DNA from: Lagopus muta | Taxonomy: Eukaryota > Chordata > Aves > Galliformes > Phasianidae | Direction: 5' to 3' | NCBI RefSeq assembly: GCF_023343835.1 | Contig: NC_064438.1 | Span: 13,931,077 to 13,995,076 of the forward strand | DNA: 64,000 nucleotides | In this document: one piece after another, positions 11,701-53,390 of the stretch | Layout: the number at the start of each line of letters is the position of its first letter | Position numbering within the stretch: position 1 is the first letter of the stretch | Made by a program: the position numbers and the translations under genes | Notes under the pieces: model-generated | What the model was told of the DNA's origin: nothing | Databases searched by the model: none | What the model saw: the letters and a program-made list of their open reading frames with translations, nothing else

Positions 11701-13865
11701 ATATGTGAATGGGATTGTACATAATCCCAGCCTAGCTCAATTGGAGAAGAGTGCACCAAGTGTGAGTTCAGCAAAACTAGGAATGTTTTTTGGCTGTTTT
11801 TTTGGTTTTGGTTTTTTGGTTTTTTGTTTTTTAAGAAGTTGGTTTTTTGAACACTTTGTTTCTTTGTGAGGTTGGGTTTTTTTGGTTTTTGTTTCGGTTT
11901 TTTGTTTTGGTACAAGTGCAGCATAGTGAAGAAACACAATAAGTGGATACATACAAATTACAAATCTACAGCAGAAATGTGGTAACTACAAGGGGAAAAA
12001 AAATTGTAAAGGTGTGTTTCTGATATTATCTACTTGTCTAATTGAGTATTTTTTCCCTCTACACACTCTGGCTTCTGTCAGACCATAACACCTCCTCTCT
12101 ACAAGTTAGGTAAACTCGCAAAGCAGCTCCTTCTGAAGTGAGTGAAACACCCACTGGTCTTCACAAAAAAATGGTACCAAAGCATTTGGTACGGGTCAGA
12201 AAATCAGTCAAGATTTTAAGTCTTTTTAAATTAAGTTTTTAAAAGAAAAAGCTGATGTTCTAATCTAAACAAAGCATTCAAATGTGAAGAGGTACATATG
12301 AAGTGGCACATACTTAAAGGAACAAATATAGAGATGAGCAAGGAAACTGTAACCACCCCTTTAAATTGTTCAACTGCACTTACCATACTGTATCCTGGTC
12401 CTCACAGCAGCTACTGGCACATTATAGATTTTCTCAAGGTAATTCTTGATATCCACTTTTGTCATTCTAAGCAAGGAGACAGTATTTTGGGGGAAGAAAG
12501 AAGCAGAAGTATGAATATTTAACTACAGGGAAAGAAAAAAGCAGAAGTATAAACACTTAACTAAACTCCAAACAGACAGAGGGATAAATTCGACTTCCCC
12601 TTTAACCAAACCAAGGTAGATTCACTGCACAGGAGTATAAACTCAACATAAATCATATACCACTGAAGCAACTCATAACCATAAACTGTAATGGCTGTAA
12701 ACACTTTATTCTCTGTAGCCTCAGCAGTAAAAACATGCGGGATGTTCTGCATTCTGCCTTGGAAGCTCTGGCACGCAGAAGGCCCTTCCTTCAGCCCCAT
12801 CAGAATCACAGAATGGCCAGGGTTGGAAGGGACCTCAAGGATCATGAATCTCCATCCCCCCTGCCACATGCAGGGCCACCAACCTCCCCATTTAATACTA
12901 GACCAGGCTGCCCAGGGCCCCATCCAACCTGTCCTTCAACACCTCCAGGGATGGGGATCCACAACCTCTCTGGGCAGCCTGTTCCAGCACCTCACCACTC
13001 TCTCTGTAAAGAACTTCCCCCTGACATCCCACCTAAATTTTCCCTCCCTCAACTTCAAACCATTTCCCTTGTCCTGCTGTTATCTACCCTTTCAAAGAGT
13101 TGATTCCCCTCCTGTTTGTAGGCTCCCTTTAGGTACTGAAAGGCTGCAGTGAGGTCACCCCGCAGCCTTCTTTTCTCCAGGCTGAACAAGCCCAGCTCCC
13201 TCAGCCTGTCTTCGTAGGGGAGGTGCTCCAGTCCCCTGATCATCTTTGTGGCCCTCCTCTGGATCCTCTCCAACAGCTCCCTGTCTTTCTTGTACTGGGG
13301 GCTCCAGACCTGTTCACAGTACTCCAGATGGGGCTTCACAAGAGCAGAGCAGAGGGGGACAATCACCTTCCTGTCCCCGCTGGCCACCCCTCTTCTAATG
13401 AAGCCCAGGATACCATTTGCTTTCCTAGCTGCAAGAGCACACTGCTGGCTCACGTGAAGCTTTTCATCTACCAAGACCCCCAGGTCCTTCTCCGCAGGGC
13501 TGCTCTCAAGGACCGCTCCTTCCAGTCCCTCACCCTCATCCCCACAGGTACGTAAAGAGCAGCAGGTCGGACAAAGCAGACGGGGAGCCGTTCGCTCCCT
13601 GGGCCGACATGCCGCCCTCCGCCCGCACTCACTCCATGGAGACGCGGAACTGCACGGTGTCCTCGGGCTGCGGCACGCCGGGCCGCACCGCTAACATGAA
13701 GAAGTTGGGGCGGAAAATCCGCAGCTGGGGGCCGCCCAGCTGGAACAAGGGGTACCTGAGGGGAGAAGAAGGCCCGATAAGCAACCAAGCGGCATTACTA
13801 CACCGCTAACCCCATCCCCGCACCGCCCAGCCTGCTCACACGGCCTTCCTGCCGCCCGCCGCCAT
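2554..13865 (-). CDS. MRPL23: Mitochondrial ribosomal protein L23 (uL23m), five coding exons
   Basis: Component of the large subunit of the mitochondrial ribosome, encoded in the nucleus and imported; uL23 proteins sit near the polypeptide exit tunnel. Coding exons in transcript order are 13840-13865, 13633-13755, 12384-12466, 10560-10633 and 2554-2715, all minus strand with GT-AG borders. They sum to 468 nt, a 155-aa protein plus stop; human MRPL23 is 153 aa. Clear family landmarks are [19 protein letters not shown] (exon 2), [17 protein letters not shown] (exon 3), [12 protein letters not shown] (exon 4) and the C-terminal [13 protein letters not shown] before TGA (exon 5). Start choice: the first ATG, in good context (GGCCATGG), gives [13 protein letters not shown], lining up with the human N-terminus. 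No frameshift or missing segment was seen. Introns are about 7.8, 1.7, 1.2 and 0.08 kb. Identification rests on remembered family sequence and on position next to TNNT3. Confidence 0.96.
2716..10559 (-). other. MRPL23: MRPL23 intron 4
   Basis: A 7.8-kb AT-rich intron. Apart from the palindrome at about 3.96-4.29 kb and a small 19-bp tandem duplication near 8849-8886, no exon, RNA gene or known mobile element was recognised. Confidence 0.6.
3962..4288. repeat. Long imperfect palindrome (MITE-like hairpin)
   Basis: Two inverted arms of about 150 bp meet near 4124. On the plus strand the left arm has AAACCATGACTTATCCCAG at about 4018-4036, and the right arm read in reverse has AAACCATGATTTGTTCCAG. 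Both continue through TAGAATCTAGGAA and then TTGTTTTT towards the centre, where cttagg and cctaag pair. Arm identity looks like 75-85% by eye. Such a shape fits a palindromic non-autonomous DNA transposon or a recent inverted duplication. I could not assign a family or find clear target-site duplications. Confidence 0.7.
10560..10633 (-). CDS. MRPL23: MRPL23 coding exon 4
   Basis: A 74-nt exon coding [18 protein letters not shown] followed by VAYVQL. The acceptor is ctgcag and the donor gtgag. It is basic, as expected for an rRNA-contacting part of the protein. Confidence 0.96.
11788..11915. repeat. T-rich (GGTTTTTT-like) low-complexity tract
   Basis: About 130 bp of runs of T broken by GG or G on the plus strand, in MRPL23 intron 3. 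The open frames across it are low-complexity artefacts. Confidence 0.8.
12384..12466 (-). CDS. MRPL23: MRPL23 coding exon 3
   Basis: An 83-nt exon coding [20 protein letters not shown] followed by VRTRIQY, with cttag acceptor and gtaag donor. The phases match both neighbours. Confidence 0.96.
12803..13556 (-). mobile_element. CR1 LINE, 5'-truncated, in MRPL23 intron 2
   Basis: The minus strand holds about 750 bp of the 3' part of a CR1 non-LTR retrotransposon. At 13055-13474 it keeps an open frame for the C-terminal part of the reverse-transcriptase ORF, with typical CR1 strings such as [33 protein letters not shown] and [12 protein letters not shown]. The 3' end is the usual CR1 terminus, seen on the plus strand as cagaatcacagaatggccag near 12803. 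The copy is truncated at its 5' side and so incapable of transposition. Its 5' edge lies about 80 bp from the exon 2 donor. Confidence 0.93.
13633..13755 (-). CDS. MRPL23: MRPL23 coding exon 2
   Basis: A 123-nt exon with a ctcag acceptor and gtgag donor. It codes the most conserved N-terminal block of the family, from [12 protein letters not shown] to [13 protein letters not shown]. Confidence 0.96.
13840..13865 (-). CDS. MRPL23: MRPL23 coding exon 1
   Basis: Carries ATG at 13863-13865 and codes MAAGGRKA plus two bases of a Val codon. The donor is GT|gtgag. The 84-bp intron to exon 2 is very short. Confidence 0.93.
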
Positions 13866-13879
13866 GGCCGCCGTCCGGC

Positions 13880-13887
13880 CCGGAAGT
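13880..13887 (+). promoter_or_regulatory. MRPL23: ETS/GABP-type site CCGGAAGT upstream of MRPL23
   Basis: CCGGAAGT on the plus strand lies 15 bp upstream of the MRPL23 start codon. ETS-family (GABP/NRF-2) motifs are common in promoters of nuclear genes for mitochondrial proteins. Function here is inferred. Confidence 0.55.
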
Positions 13888-14090
13888 GCTGCGACCACAG
13901 AGCGGCGTAACGCGAGGAGAACGCCGCCGCTGGCGCCCCCTGCTGGCGCGGAGGAGCGGTGACAGGGTGGAATTCGGCGCTTCTACGTTGGCGCTCCTCT
14001 CAAGGCTGCCCTCTACAGCCACAGCGGGGCTCGTTCACAAGCCCGGCCCTGGAGGGAGGACGGTTGTGGGTTGGAGGCCAGCTCTTACGG

Positions 14091-14120
14091 TAGAATCATA
14101 GAATCGCTAAGGTTCACAGG
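14091..14120 (-). mobile_element. CR1 3'-end remnant
   Basis: The plus strand has tagaatcatagaatcgctaa, the reverse complement of the CR1 3' terminus. Only about 30 bp can be recognised. Confidence 0.55.
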
Positions 14121-14795
14121 GTCATCACAGGGATGACCATAAGCAGGCTCATTTATACTAGCCAGAGAACTGGGAATAGTGGAAAAGCTGGCACTAAAAG
14201 CTTGGTAGGAAACCAGGTGGGATATCTCTGGAAGGCTTCCTTCCAATGAAGTGCCTCCAAGGCTGGTGAGGAGAGCAGCTCTACACAACAGCTCAGAACC
14301 CACGTTTGTTAGCAGCTGTTCTGTGTCTCTTCATTGGATTTCAATACTATATGTTGATTAACTGCCTCAATAAACATTTCAGCGTAATATTTGAGTTAAA
14401 AGTGCTCTGTTGCTGTGCTGCCACATCTGCATTTAAGAAATGCCATGTGCTGAAAGCTTCTACTTCTGTGGATTCATTTCCCCACACCCAAGTCTTTGAT
14501 TCCTTTCATCACTCACATTTTTAAGTCTGCTTCGACTGCATTTGGATTCCAGACAGGCACATAGATTATGAACTCCCTCAGAACAGAGCTGGGTTTTCTT
14601 ATCTGCCTGCATAGAGGCTGTAAATCTGGCCCTGAATCCTGGTTCTTGGTTAATGATATTGAACCTCATTCCCTCATTCCCATTTGCAGAGTCAGGTCAA
14701 ATATTACTAGATAAGCATTTGGTTTAACCCTTAATTTCCGTTAAGTAAAATACAAAACATCATTCAACTGTTGTTGAAGTAGGTACTGGTTGCGC
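14121..14795. other. Intergenic spacer between TNNT3 and MRPL23
   Basis: Short spacer between the TNNT3 poly(A) signal and the MRPL23 promoter. Both genes are on the minus strand. No gene or repeat was recognised. Confidence 0.6.
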
Positions 14796-14801
14796 TTTAT
14801 T
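14796..14801 (-). terminator. TNNT3: TNNT3 poly(A) signal AATAAA
   Basis: A minus-strand AATAAA lies about 320 nt downstream of the TNNT3 stop codon, setting a compact 3' UTR. Confidence 0.75.
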
Positions 14802-15118
14802 TACAGAATCCAGAGATTTGTACACAGCAATCTACAGGACAGCGTAGGGCTGGTGTCAGGAGGATAAAGGACATGCTCAGCAGGAATTGAAGATGCCAGC
14901 AAGGAGTCTCCCCAGTTCCAAAGGGAACCTGCTTCCTGTTGACTGAGGAAGCCACCAGACCCTTCCAGGAAGAAGAAAAGCAGCAGCAATAGCCAACCCA
15001 GGCTGATGTTGCAATTTTAGTTATGGCTGAGGCACGGGAACACAAGTGGTTTGTGAATGAAGAAGGAAGAGACCAGCAGGGTTTCGGCACATCACTAAGG
15101 GCCATTCTGCCTGGTTCT

Positions 15119-44716
<29,598 letters not shown>

Positions 44717-44731
44717 GTTGGCAGTGAGTTT

Positions 44732-47700
44732 CTAGATAAGAGATGAAAAGAAGAAGAAAAAAGCGTTATTAGTAAGAAAGCTTCCTAAGTAATTCCAAGG
44801 CAGGAGCAGATGGGTTGACATTTGAAGACGAAAAAAGCCAGGCATCTGCTTTCCCACACAGCAGCCAATCCCCCATCAACACTGCCATTTTCGGAGTGCT
44901 ACAGACCCCTGCCAGCCAGGTCAGATGAGAAGGAGAAGTAGCAAAGGGGAAAGATCAGCTGGCAAGATGTGCCCATCTACGCAGCCACCCTTGGGGTGGA
45001 AAATCTGGACCTGGCTTTGGGTTACAAAACCTCCAAGGATCAGGGAGATGGGCACAGGCCTTGCCCTCTTGCACCTGTCTGACATTTCCATCACTTCAGC
45101 AAGATCAGAGAAATTTTGCCTTCTTTTATGCTACTACAAATGGAAAGATCCCAGCTTTTAAGCATTACTCAAAGCTAGAAAATACAGTAGTAATAAAAAA
45201 CCCAACCACTCCACAGATTCATCCAGAGATAACTATTTAATCGTCAGCATGCAGAAACTGTCATTAAGTGCATTAAGTAACAGTGTCTGGCTTACATAGT
45301 TGATTAATACATGAACAATGGGCTGCTGATTAATTTAGGATAAAAACTAGCCAAATACATGGTTAGGCAACCTATGTCAACCCAGCAAGTCATACCTATT
45401 ACAACACATCTAACAGTGCATGTGAGACAAATCCATTCATGGCTCAAGCCACTCTTCTCTGGCTTGTGTATAAGCATATTGCAGTGCAAGGCTCCCACCC
45501 TTCTAAAAGTCCTGTCTGCCCTGAAGCTGGGGGCAGGAGGTAGTTAGGACCCCTCCAGACTTCCTCCAAATTGGCAGTAGGTCTTAAAATACAAAGCCAG
45601 GCTCCTCTTGGCTGGGAAACCCAAACCGTGACTTTCACAACTTCATTACTCAGCTGATATATGAGAGATGTCTTGAAGGAGCAGGTGGACTGATTTAAGT
45701 TCAAAAGGAACAACTGCAGCTCAGAAGCTTTCTATTTCAGAGGAAGGCAGTAATCCCAGAGGCTCCGACTCTGCCCTATAAGGGATCCTTTCCATTCCCC
45801 AGCAGTGACCCTGAACACCACTCTTTAACGCTACTCATTGACACCAACAGGATTTAAAAGTTCTTGTTCTAAGCAGGCTGCATTTTCAACCTCCCCAGAT
45901 ACTTTATTATTATTTATAAGAACTCAGCATTACCCTGGAAATCATGCCAGCAATGGCTGTGTTAGAAATAGGAGGATGGCCTACTGCTAGGACACACAAG
46001 ACCTGCAATCTCTTGGTGCAAAGCTGTATTTAATTGGTAGCTATGATTGCTCCCCACCAGACACAACTCCTGTATTGGAGTAACTTCAGCTCTGCAAAAG
46101 GCTTTTAGAATCACAGAATTGCTTAGGGTGGAAGGGACCCTAAAGATCACTGAGTTCCAACTGCTTGCTTAGGTATAACACCACTTCTCATCTCTCTTTA
46201 TCTAGACCATCCAGCCTTCAGAATTTAGGCTTCCTCTCACTGTCTGCAGAGGACTAGCAGTATGATAGCTTTGCAATCTCACTTTAGCCTCCAAAAATTA
46301 TTTGAGCTAATAGCAGTAACACTTAACCGTAAGTTGCTTTCTGCAGTGGGTTAGTAGAGATTGTCCTGGCAAAGGCCCAAAGAGGGAACCTTTCAAATGA
46401 CCAGCTGTTAGCTTATACCAAAGTATGTGGTCTGTAGGACTCAAAGCAATGGCCAATCCTCCCATGCACTCTGCTTTAATTTGTAAAGGCAGATTTCATT
46501 CTTCCCAAGATGGAATAAAACAATAAATAAATAAAAAGAGGGGCCGAAGAGCTTTGAACTAAACTTCCAATTTCACTGCATGGCACGAAGAGTGATATTG
46601 CTCTGTGCTGTAGAAAAAAATAGGCCGAGAGCCCTAGACATGGAAATGAAAATGCCTGTTTGGTGCAGGGTGGGCATGTAATGCAGGGCATACTGTTCTT
46701 TCCAAGGCAATTGAAGTCTACAGGAGGCTTTGCCATCAGGCTTGCTATTAACAGTCATTGGAATGAGCTCATCCACTCTCCAATTTAGCTCTCAGGACTT
46801 CTTGCTGAGGGTTGTCACATTGGTACTCCCCTACGCTCTTCCATATTTGTCAATCCAAGTGCTGTGACAGTGAGTGGGACTTGGCATGGCATTTACCCAC
46901 ATGCTAGGAAAGCCAAATGAGAATACCAAAATCTCTGACACCCAAATGCCCCAATCCAGAGGGGCTTTCCAGGCCCTGGATAAAACAAATCAATAACAAG
47001 ACAAGGACAAAACCACATAGCAAGAAAAATACCCGGGCAACTTGAGAGCCATGTATGAGACAAGAAACAATTTTCAGTTCCTGCACTGTCCACATAGCTA
47101 ACCGTGTCATCAAAGCAGCAAATAAAAAAGATCAGTAGTTATCTCCAAAAGGGACTGAAGAAAGCAATCCACTAAGAACAGTGTATATATTTTCACTGAT
47201 GGCAATGGAAAATCTCCAGCTGGCTCAGGATTGCCTTTCAGTGGAAATTACATTACACGCAGTGAACGCAGCCTGAGATTAAGGCTGTTAGCACCTTGAG
47301 GCAATAACTGGTTTTTGTTTGTACAGTGGCAGAGAAAAATGGGGTTTGGACTTGACTGAAGTTTAAGGATGTAATAAAATCAATTAGCTAATAATGCCCA
47401 CCATCTGGGAGTACAGCAAAACACAGCTTTGCCAGCCCGAGCTTCCTACCTCCTCTCACCCCTTCAGGTGAAAACAAAGCTTACCTTTTGCATTTCATTC
47501 AAGCTAAAAACCCTGAATCATTTCATTTCTAATTTTATTTGCTTACGTTCTTCAAGCCCTAGTGCTTGTTCCATTCAAAAATTAAGCCACGCGTGCTCAC
47601 TTGCTTTTCCAATAAACACAGGGATGTGGCAGTTTTATTGCTTGCCCTCCCAGCTGGCAGAGCAAAATCCCTCTTCCTCCTCAACCCCAAATGGCCAGGG

Positions 47701-48968
47701 GCCAGCTCGGCTCATCCTCTTCGACCCCAAACACTTCTGTCCCCCACCAAAGGAGCAGAGACATCACGTCCTAAGAAGCATCTTAGCAGCTGGGAATGTG
47801 CCTGCCTGCCTGCCAGCTGGGAGGAGGAACGGGCTCCCTTGTACCCCAAGCCCATCCTTGGAAAAAACCCACCACCAGCCACAAAAGGGAGGCAAGATGG
47901 CAGGAGCCCTACTCCAGGAGAAGGGAGGGAGGAATAAATTGGCTGTGCATGGGCAATGAAACAGCAATCAGACAAGAAGCAGGTTCAATCCACCAAACAG
48001 CCATACTTTTCTAACAGGGGCTGCTGCAAACTCAACACACCCATTAATACTACTTTTGTAATAATATGTTATCTACACAGGTATATGTTTATATGTATTT
48101 CTTCCTCTCACCTGCCCCCTCATTTGTTTCTGAACTGCTTGGTATTTTCCACCAATAAGTGCTTCTCTCACTGCTGGGGCTGAGTAGTGGATCTCACCTG
48201 TCTCCCTGTCCTCCACCAAAACAAAGCAAAACACCAATTCTTGCCCTAAAATACACCCTTCACCTCATCTTTGGGTGTTTTCTACTTGTTGTGTAGAGGC
48301 AGCCAGAAGCAACAAGGCTAAAATAGATCAGCTGTGCTTAACTGATGCCCCTTACCCTTGCTCCATCCTGTCCCCATGTGTCTAGCCTAGCAGTCCCCCC
48401 AGCACACTGGAGATCCTCCATGCCACCCACACCAGCGGTCAAACCAGCAAGGCATTGGGATTTGAAGCCACACTTACGGCAAACATTCCACAGCCATGCT
48501 GAATTTACTCATCTACCTCCTGCAGAGACTACTTCTCTAATTTTCTTCTTTCTGTGCAAGCAGTGGAAGCTTTCAGTGGCTACATTAGTGCTCTTCCATC
48601 CTCCTCCTCCCCTACCTTGGCCATCCCTTTCTTCTGGAGACACATCAGTGTTTCTACCTTACTGCCTAGGAGTTTTCCTGAACACTGTGCATACCTCCTT
48701 GACTCTAAACATCACTGCCACATCATTCCCAGCCTGGGCTTTGGAGGTGTCTCTTCCCCTACTGCTCACTCTCAAACCCAGATCCCTACAGGTGACAGCA
48801 ATCTTGTGCAACAGCCCATCAAATGCAGTAAGGAAAAGCACCCTTCCCTTAGTGGGGACACTCAGTCTACACAGGATCCCACACCTCCCAGACCTCCAAC
48901 CCTCCCCTTGGGATCATCCTTCATCCAAACCTCAGCCCCACCACGTTTCCCACTGGGGTCCCACTTAC
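44732..48968 (-). other. TNNT3: TNNT3 intron 1
   Basis: About 4.2 kb between the probable non-coding first exon and the start exon. It contains one short CR1 fragment (46107-46170); no other exon was recognised. Confidence 0.45.
46107..46170 (-). mobile_element. CR1 3'-end fragment
   Basis: The plus strand has tagaatcacagaattgctta, then ggtggaagggaccctaaaga and gttccaactgc, the reverse complement of a CR1 3' end. Confidence 0.8.
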
Positions 48969-49028
48969 CGGGAGGTGCGGAGGCAGGCGTGGAACTCCCT
49001 GTGGAGGGGACGGGCTGGGATGTGCAGG
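48969..49028 (-). other. TNNT3: Probable non-coding first exon of TNNT3
   Basis: A consensus donor (CCCG|gtaagtgg) on the minus strand ends at 48969. About 60 nt upstream would lie the start site, set by a TATA-like element at 49054-49059. The 5' end is an estimate. Confidence 0.5.
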
Positions 49029-49053
49029 CGTCCTGGGGTGCTGCTGCTCTCAA

Positions 49054-49091
49054 GTTATAGTGACATTTGATCGTCTGCAGGAGCCGATTGG
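49054..49091 (-). promoter_or_regulatory. TNNT3: Probable TNNT3 core promoter
   Basis: On the minus strand there is a CCAAT box (ggccaatcgg, 49087-49091), then an E-box CAAATG near 49065-49070 and a TATA-like tataac at 49054-49059. Spacing fits a muscle promoter starting near 49025. E-boxes bind MyoD-family factors; use here is inferred. Confidence 0.5.
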
Positions 49092-52000
49092 CCCCCAGCC
49101 CCCCGCGATGGGCAGGGAAAGGAAGGGAGTGGGGCAAGGAGTGAGGGAAAGGGTGGAAAGAAAAAAAAAGTCATGCCATGTATAGGAGCAGCTGGAGGGA
49201 TTGCACAGATGATGCATAGATGGGAGGGACATGTTTGGATAAAAAAGCAGCAGAGTTCGTGTTTCTATATTTACACTACCACTAGGCAAGCAAAGCTTAA
49301 AGAGGGGTATCTGAGGCAAAGGCACCTCAGAAATGATACGCAGGGCTGTTGGAACTCCATGGTGCGTGGCTGCTGCTTCAAACATGGTTGTGGCACACTA
49401 CATTCCGCAAGCTTAGTACACAGCAGCCACTTCTGCACCCCCAGCCAGGTGAGGGTGCTTTTCTTTGAAGCATGAGTGACTTTATTCAGAGTCTGTAGAG
49501 ATCTCAAGGACATCCAGTGGTGCTTAGAAGGTGCATGAGAAGTCAGCAGTATATAGCACATGAGGTTGTGTGCGTTGACACCCACCCATCTCTTGCCAAG
49601 GGTCTTGCCAAGCATTAGCATTGGAGGAAACCAAGACCAAAATACAACAATGGAGCAGGAGAACTGCCCAAGAGTGTGCCTGACCTCAAACCACACTCAG
49701 AGCTTTCTCACTGTGATAAAGAAGCAATATCTAAGTAAGGACATCCTACAGCAAGCCTGGGGTGTCTGAACCTCCCAGTCATCCCAGTACGAGGTCAAGA
49801 ACCTGTAAATGCACAGAAGGACCCAAGGGGCAGCCCGAATGCATGCAAGGCTTTATCAGCTGCACAGACACATGAGCAAAGGCTCACAGCACTTTGCACG
49901 ACCCGCAGGTCACGGTTTCCATTTCACTGCCTCTTGCAGCTTCAGCCCCTATCCCCTCCTCCCATCTTTCCTTGGCAGGCATTCCCTGCCACACAGACCG
50001 TGCCCACGGTGTGCCTGGCAGATGGGGCACCCCTTTCTCGCAGCCTGTAAGAGCAGAGAAAACCTTTCAGAGCTACAGGACAAGTGATATTTTTGGCTCG
50101 GCTCACAGATCGATTCCTGCCCTCTCCTTTCCCTGCCACTTGCAGGAAGGACTCCCCAAGTGAGGATGTAGAGAGCAGCTTTTAAAGAAGTGGAGCAGGG
50201 TGCTGCAGCCTCCCATGCACCAGGTAACCTGCACGAGCAAAAATCCCCTTATCCCCTCCCTGCCTCCTGCAGCCTGGCTTGTAACGATGCTTGTGTTACC
50301 CATTGGGTGGGAAGGGGACAGTGCCGTCAGGTCTGCATCCATACTCAGTGCCCTGCTTTGGACAGGAGGAGCCTGGTGGTGGCAGAGCCCCAGCAGCACC
50401 CGCATGGTGACTGTGACCAGAAATCACAGCCTGCATCTCCCCGAACACCAATACAGCCAGCTAGCTTTCGTGCCACATTTTGGGCATTGCTGTGCATTTT
50501 TTGCCATCTTGCACTGGCTCGTTCCCATCGTGCGCTCCACTGGTTGGGCATGTCTCCAAGAAATAGCGTATTTGCCCAAACTGGCAGCAGAGCAAGGAGG
50601 TACTGGAAGGGAGTCCCTCATCGATTTCTCCTTTTAATATCAGCTGTAGAGCCTGTCTTGCAAAGGTACCACCAGCCTCCTTCACTTATCTGTCCTTCTG
50701 TATTGTTTTTGCTGCTAACGGGCCATCTCCATTAAGGTTTCTCAAACCAGGGAGTGCTGACAAAGCCGCATAAAAGCGAAATTGGCATTGACAGGCTGTG
50801 GGATGGACAGGCAGCCAGGTGTTGGGATCTGCTGCAGCTCTTGACTTTTTACAGTGTTACTGAGTTGTACGCACAGGGTTTTGGGGTTATGCTTCATACT
50901 GTGCAGCTCCATAGGCATAGAGATGCAGGATACATGCTGACTAATGGAAAATAATTTATATGCAAACTTCGGTCTCTGAAGCACACTCTTTGATCTCATG
51001 TGCATGTGTGTGCTGGTGTGGACATGTTGCTCCAGATGAGCACTTACCTTGATGTTGTGTAGCACATCTATACTGTCTCCCCCATCAACCAGATGCTTGC
51101 TACTGTCCCTAAAGAATGCCTGGGCATCCTATGGGTTTCCTCCACCAGGAGTGCTCATGTCCATGCTCACATTCTGTCCTGGCTGCCCTGAGCTATGCGC
51201 TACATTGCCATTGCCAGCCTGGTCTGACTGTGGGGTCCTGTACCATTCACCCCCTGAGCAAAGGCACATCTGATCCTTTTGTTCTTCCTTTGCTCTGCTA
51301 TCACCTGGCTCACAAGCAAGGCTCGTTTCCTAGGCCCACTTCAGTGCTTTATCCTTTTCTTCTCTTTGTGGATCTCACCATCAGCTTTGGCATGTAACCA
51401 CAACCCTCTTCAGTATTTAATTTGTGCCTTAGCCACATACTCCATGCCATCCACACATACTATATGGCTACTCATTATTTTACCTCCTGCTGCCATATGC
51501 CAGTTCTATCCACAGCCATCATGGCCAACAAGAAACCACCACCACCCACCTAGCAGTCCCTACTCACAGCACTAACCAGAAAAGGGAAGAGGAGATTTCT
51601 TGCATCCACCTTTCTAGCAAAATCTATTGGATTTCGCTAGATGAGGGTGCAGCAAACATCAGTCTTCAGAGACCACCTCACCTACCATGGATGGTGTTAA
51701 GACTGCACATGAAGTAGGCACAAGCCCTCAAACCTCAATTATTTCAACATGGGAGAAAGTACAAAACCAACAGCATTACTCCTCAAATTGGAGCCAGAGG
51801 CTAGGACAGAAACTCAGGCAAGTTTCCATTGGAAACCTCTGCAGACTTCAGAACCCAAAGTCCTGCCTGTAGCCCAACTTCATGTTCATTAAAGGCTGTG
51901 GAGTTTGTAAATATTACATCCTCGAAATAGAACATGTAATTTAGGATCAAAAAGGAGTGATCTTACTCTCAGTATCGATCTCCTATTCACCAACCCCTGA

Positions 52001-53283
52001 TCATGAGCAAAATCAAAAAGCCAAAAAAATCAAAGCCAATCATGCCTGGCCAGAGGTCCTCCTGAGGTCTCCCTCCAAACTGCATTGCCCCTCACCCTGC
52101 TCTTGCATCCTCATGCAGGAGTTAGAGAAACTTTCAATGGCAGGAAAATGGTTAAGTCACCCAAAGTGAGGCTACGTGTAAGGCAGAGGCATTTTACTTG
52201 CATTTTTCCATTACTCACCTTTAAAATGTTTCTTTACTAAGTTTGTTTTTCTCTTCTGAGCTCCTATTTGAATGCTTTCAAAACAAAGAATTTTGGTATT
52301 TTTGCATGATTCTGCTCTTGGCACACTTGTCCACGTGTACAGACTTCAACACTGGAACTCTTGATGTTTTCCAGGAAAACATGCTGATTGAGCTCATTGG
52401 GGAAGGGATGCGGTGTTTATTTTTCTGGCTTGTGACACTGTCAATTATACACTTCTTACTGTGATTTAGGGCAGGCAGTAAATGGGAATCACAGAAGGCA
52501 TTTGGTAAGGGACTCTAAATTCTTATCCAGGTTTCTCCTCCTCTTTCTCCCACCCCAGAGAAAGAATTTCTGCAGAGGGCTTTGATCATCAGCTCAAGGT
52601 TAAAGCAGATGCCCTACCTTCACTGAAATGCTCTTTCCAATTTAATTGAAACAGTTGCCACTAAGAAGGCAAAACAGATAGCAACTAAGCAGCCTCAGAG
52701 AAAGTACAGAGTATAGATAAATATTTTCTGTGCCTGAGTAAAGTCCAATGATCTGTTTTAAGCAGCAGGTCAAGCAGAGATCAGAATAGCCTTAAACTTT
52801 AAGATCAGCTCCTCTATTTAAGTACCAGCAGGTTGCTGCCATTTTACCAGTGATGACAGGATGCTGGGGAATGCGCAGCACAACTCACACAGGATGAGCA
52901 AAGGCCACACTTCTCTTGGGCTGCTGTAATGCCTTGCTTGGCATTTAGGGTAAGGATCTCAGTCCTCAATATCCCACAGGTTGTTTCTTCTTCTCCCAGC
53001 TTGAAGGGATGTGGGCAGGGCTCACATCTCTGACAGCAGGCATGCCAGTACCCAGATGTTTCTTACAGCTCCATCCCCAAGCATTTCAGAGAGAAGGCTC
53101 TCAAGTCCAGATTTGAAGGAGGGGCAAAATGACAGGAAAGCTGAGAGCAGATATCCAGAACCCAGCCTCTGGATGCCACCTGACACCTACCTTCATTTAC
53201 TTATCCAGAAGAAATTGTAGCAGTCAGGAAAATGTACAATGAGGGCAGCAGTGGCATGGGAAAGTTTTCAGGCTATACGAATT

Positions 53284-53390
53284 TCATAGAATCAGTAAGG
53301 TTGGAAAAGACCACTAAGATCATCTAGTCCAACCATTAACCCAACATCACCATGCATACCTACCACAATCCCTAAAACTTGCAGGCATTT
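53284..53390 (-). mobile_element. CR1 3'-end fragment
   Basis: The plus strand has catagaatcagtaaggttgg followed by aaaagaccactaagatcatc and tagtccaacc, the reverse complement of a CR1 terminus. Confidence 0.8.

Larger units (their letters stand above)
13560..14070. promoter_or_regulatory. MRPL23: CpG-rich MRPL23 promoter region
   Basis: GC- and CpG-rich sequence spans MRPL23 exons 1-2 and about 200 bp upstream. No TATA box is seen at the expected place, consistent with a housekeeping promoter. Confidence 0.7.

Noticed and set aside
11601-11952. Lys/Asn/Pro-rich frames in MRPL23 intron 3
   Set aside because: Produced by the T-rich low-complexity tract.
12691-13555. Plus-strand open frames of 110-153 codons
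   Set aside because: They are antisense to the CR1 copy and mirror its coding strand.
48345-49070. Plus-strand 241-codon open frame
   Set aside because: Overlaps the TNNT3 promoter on the other strand. It has a low-complexity Pro/Ser composition from C-rich DNA and no recognisable domain or splice support.
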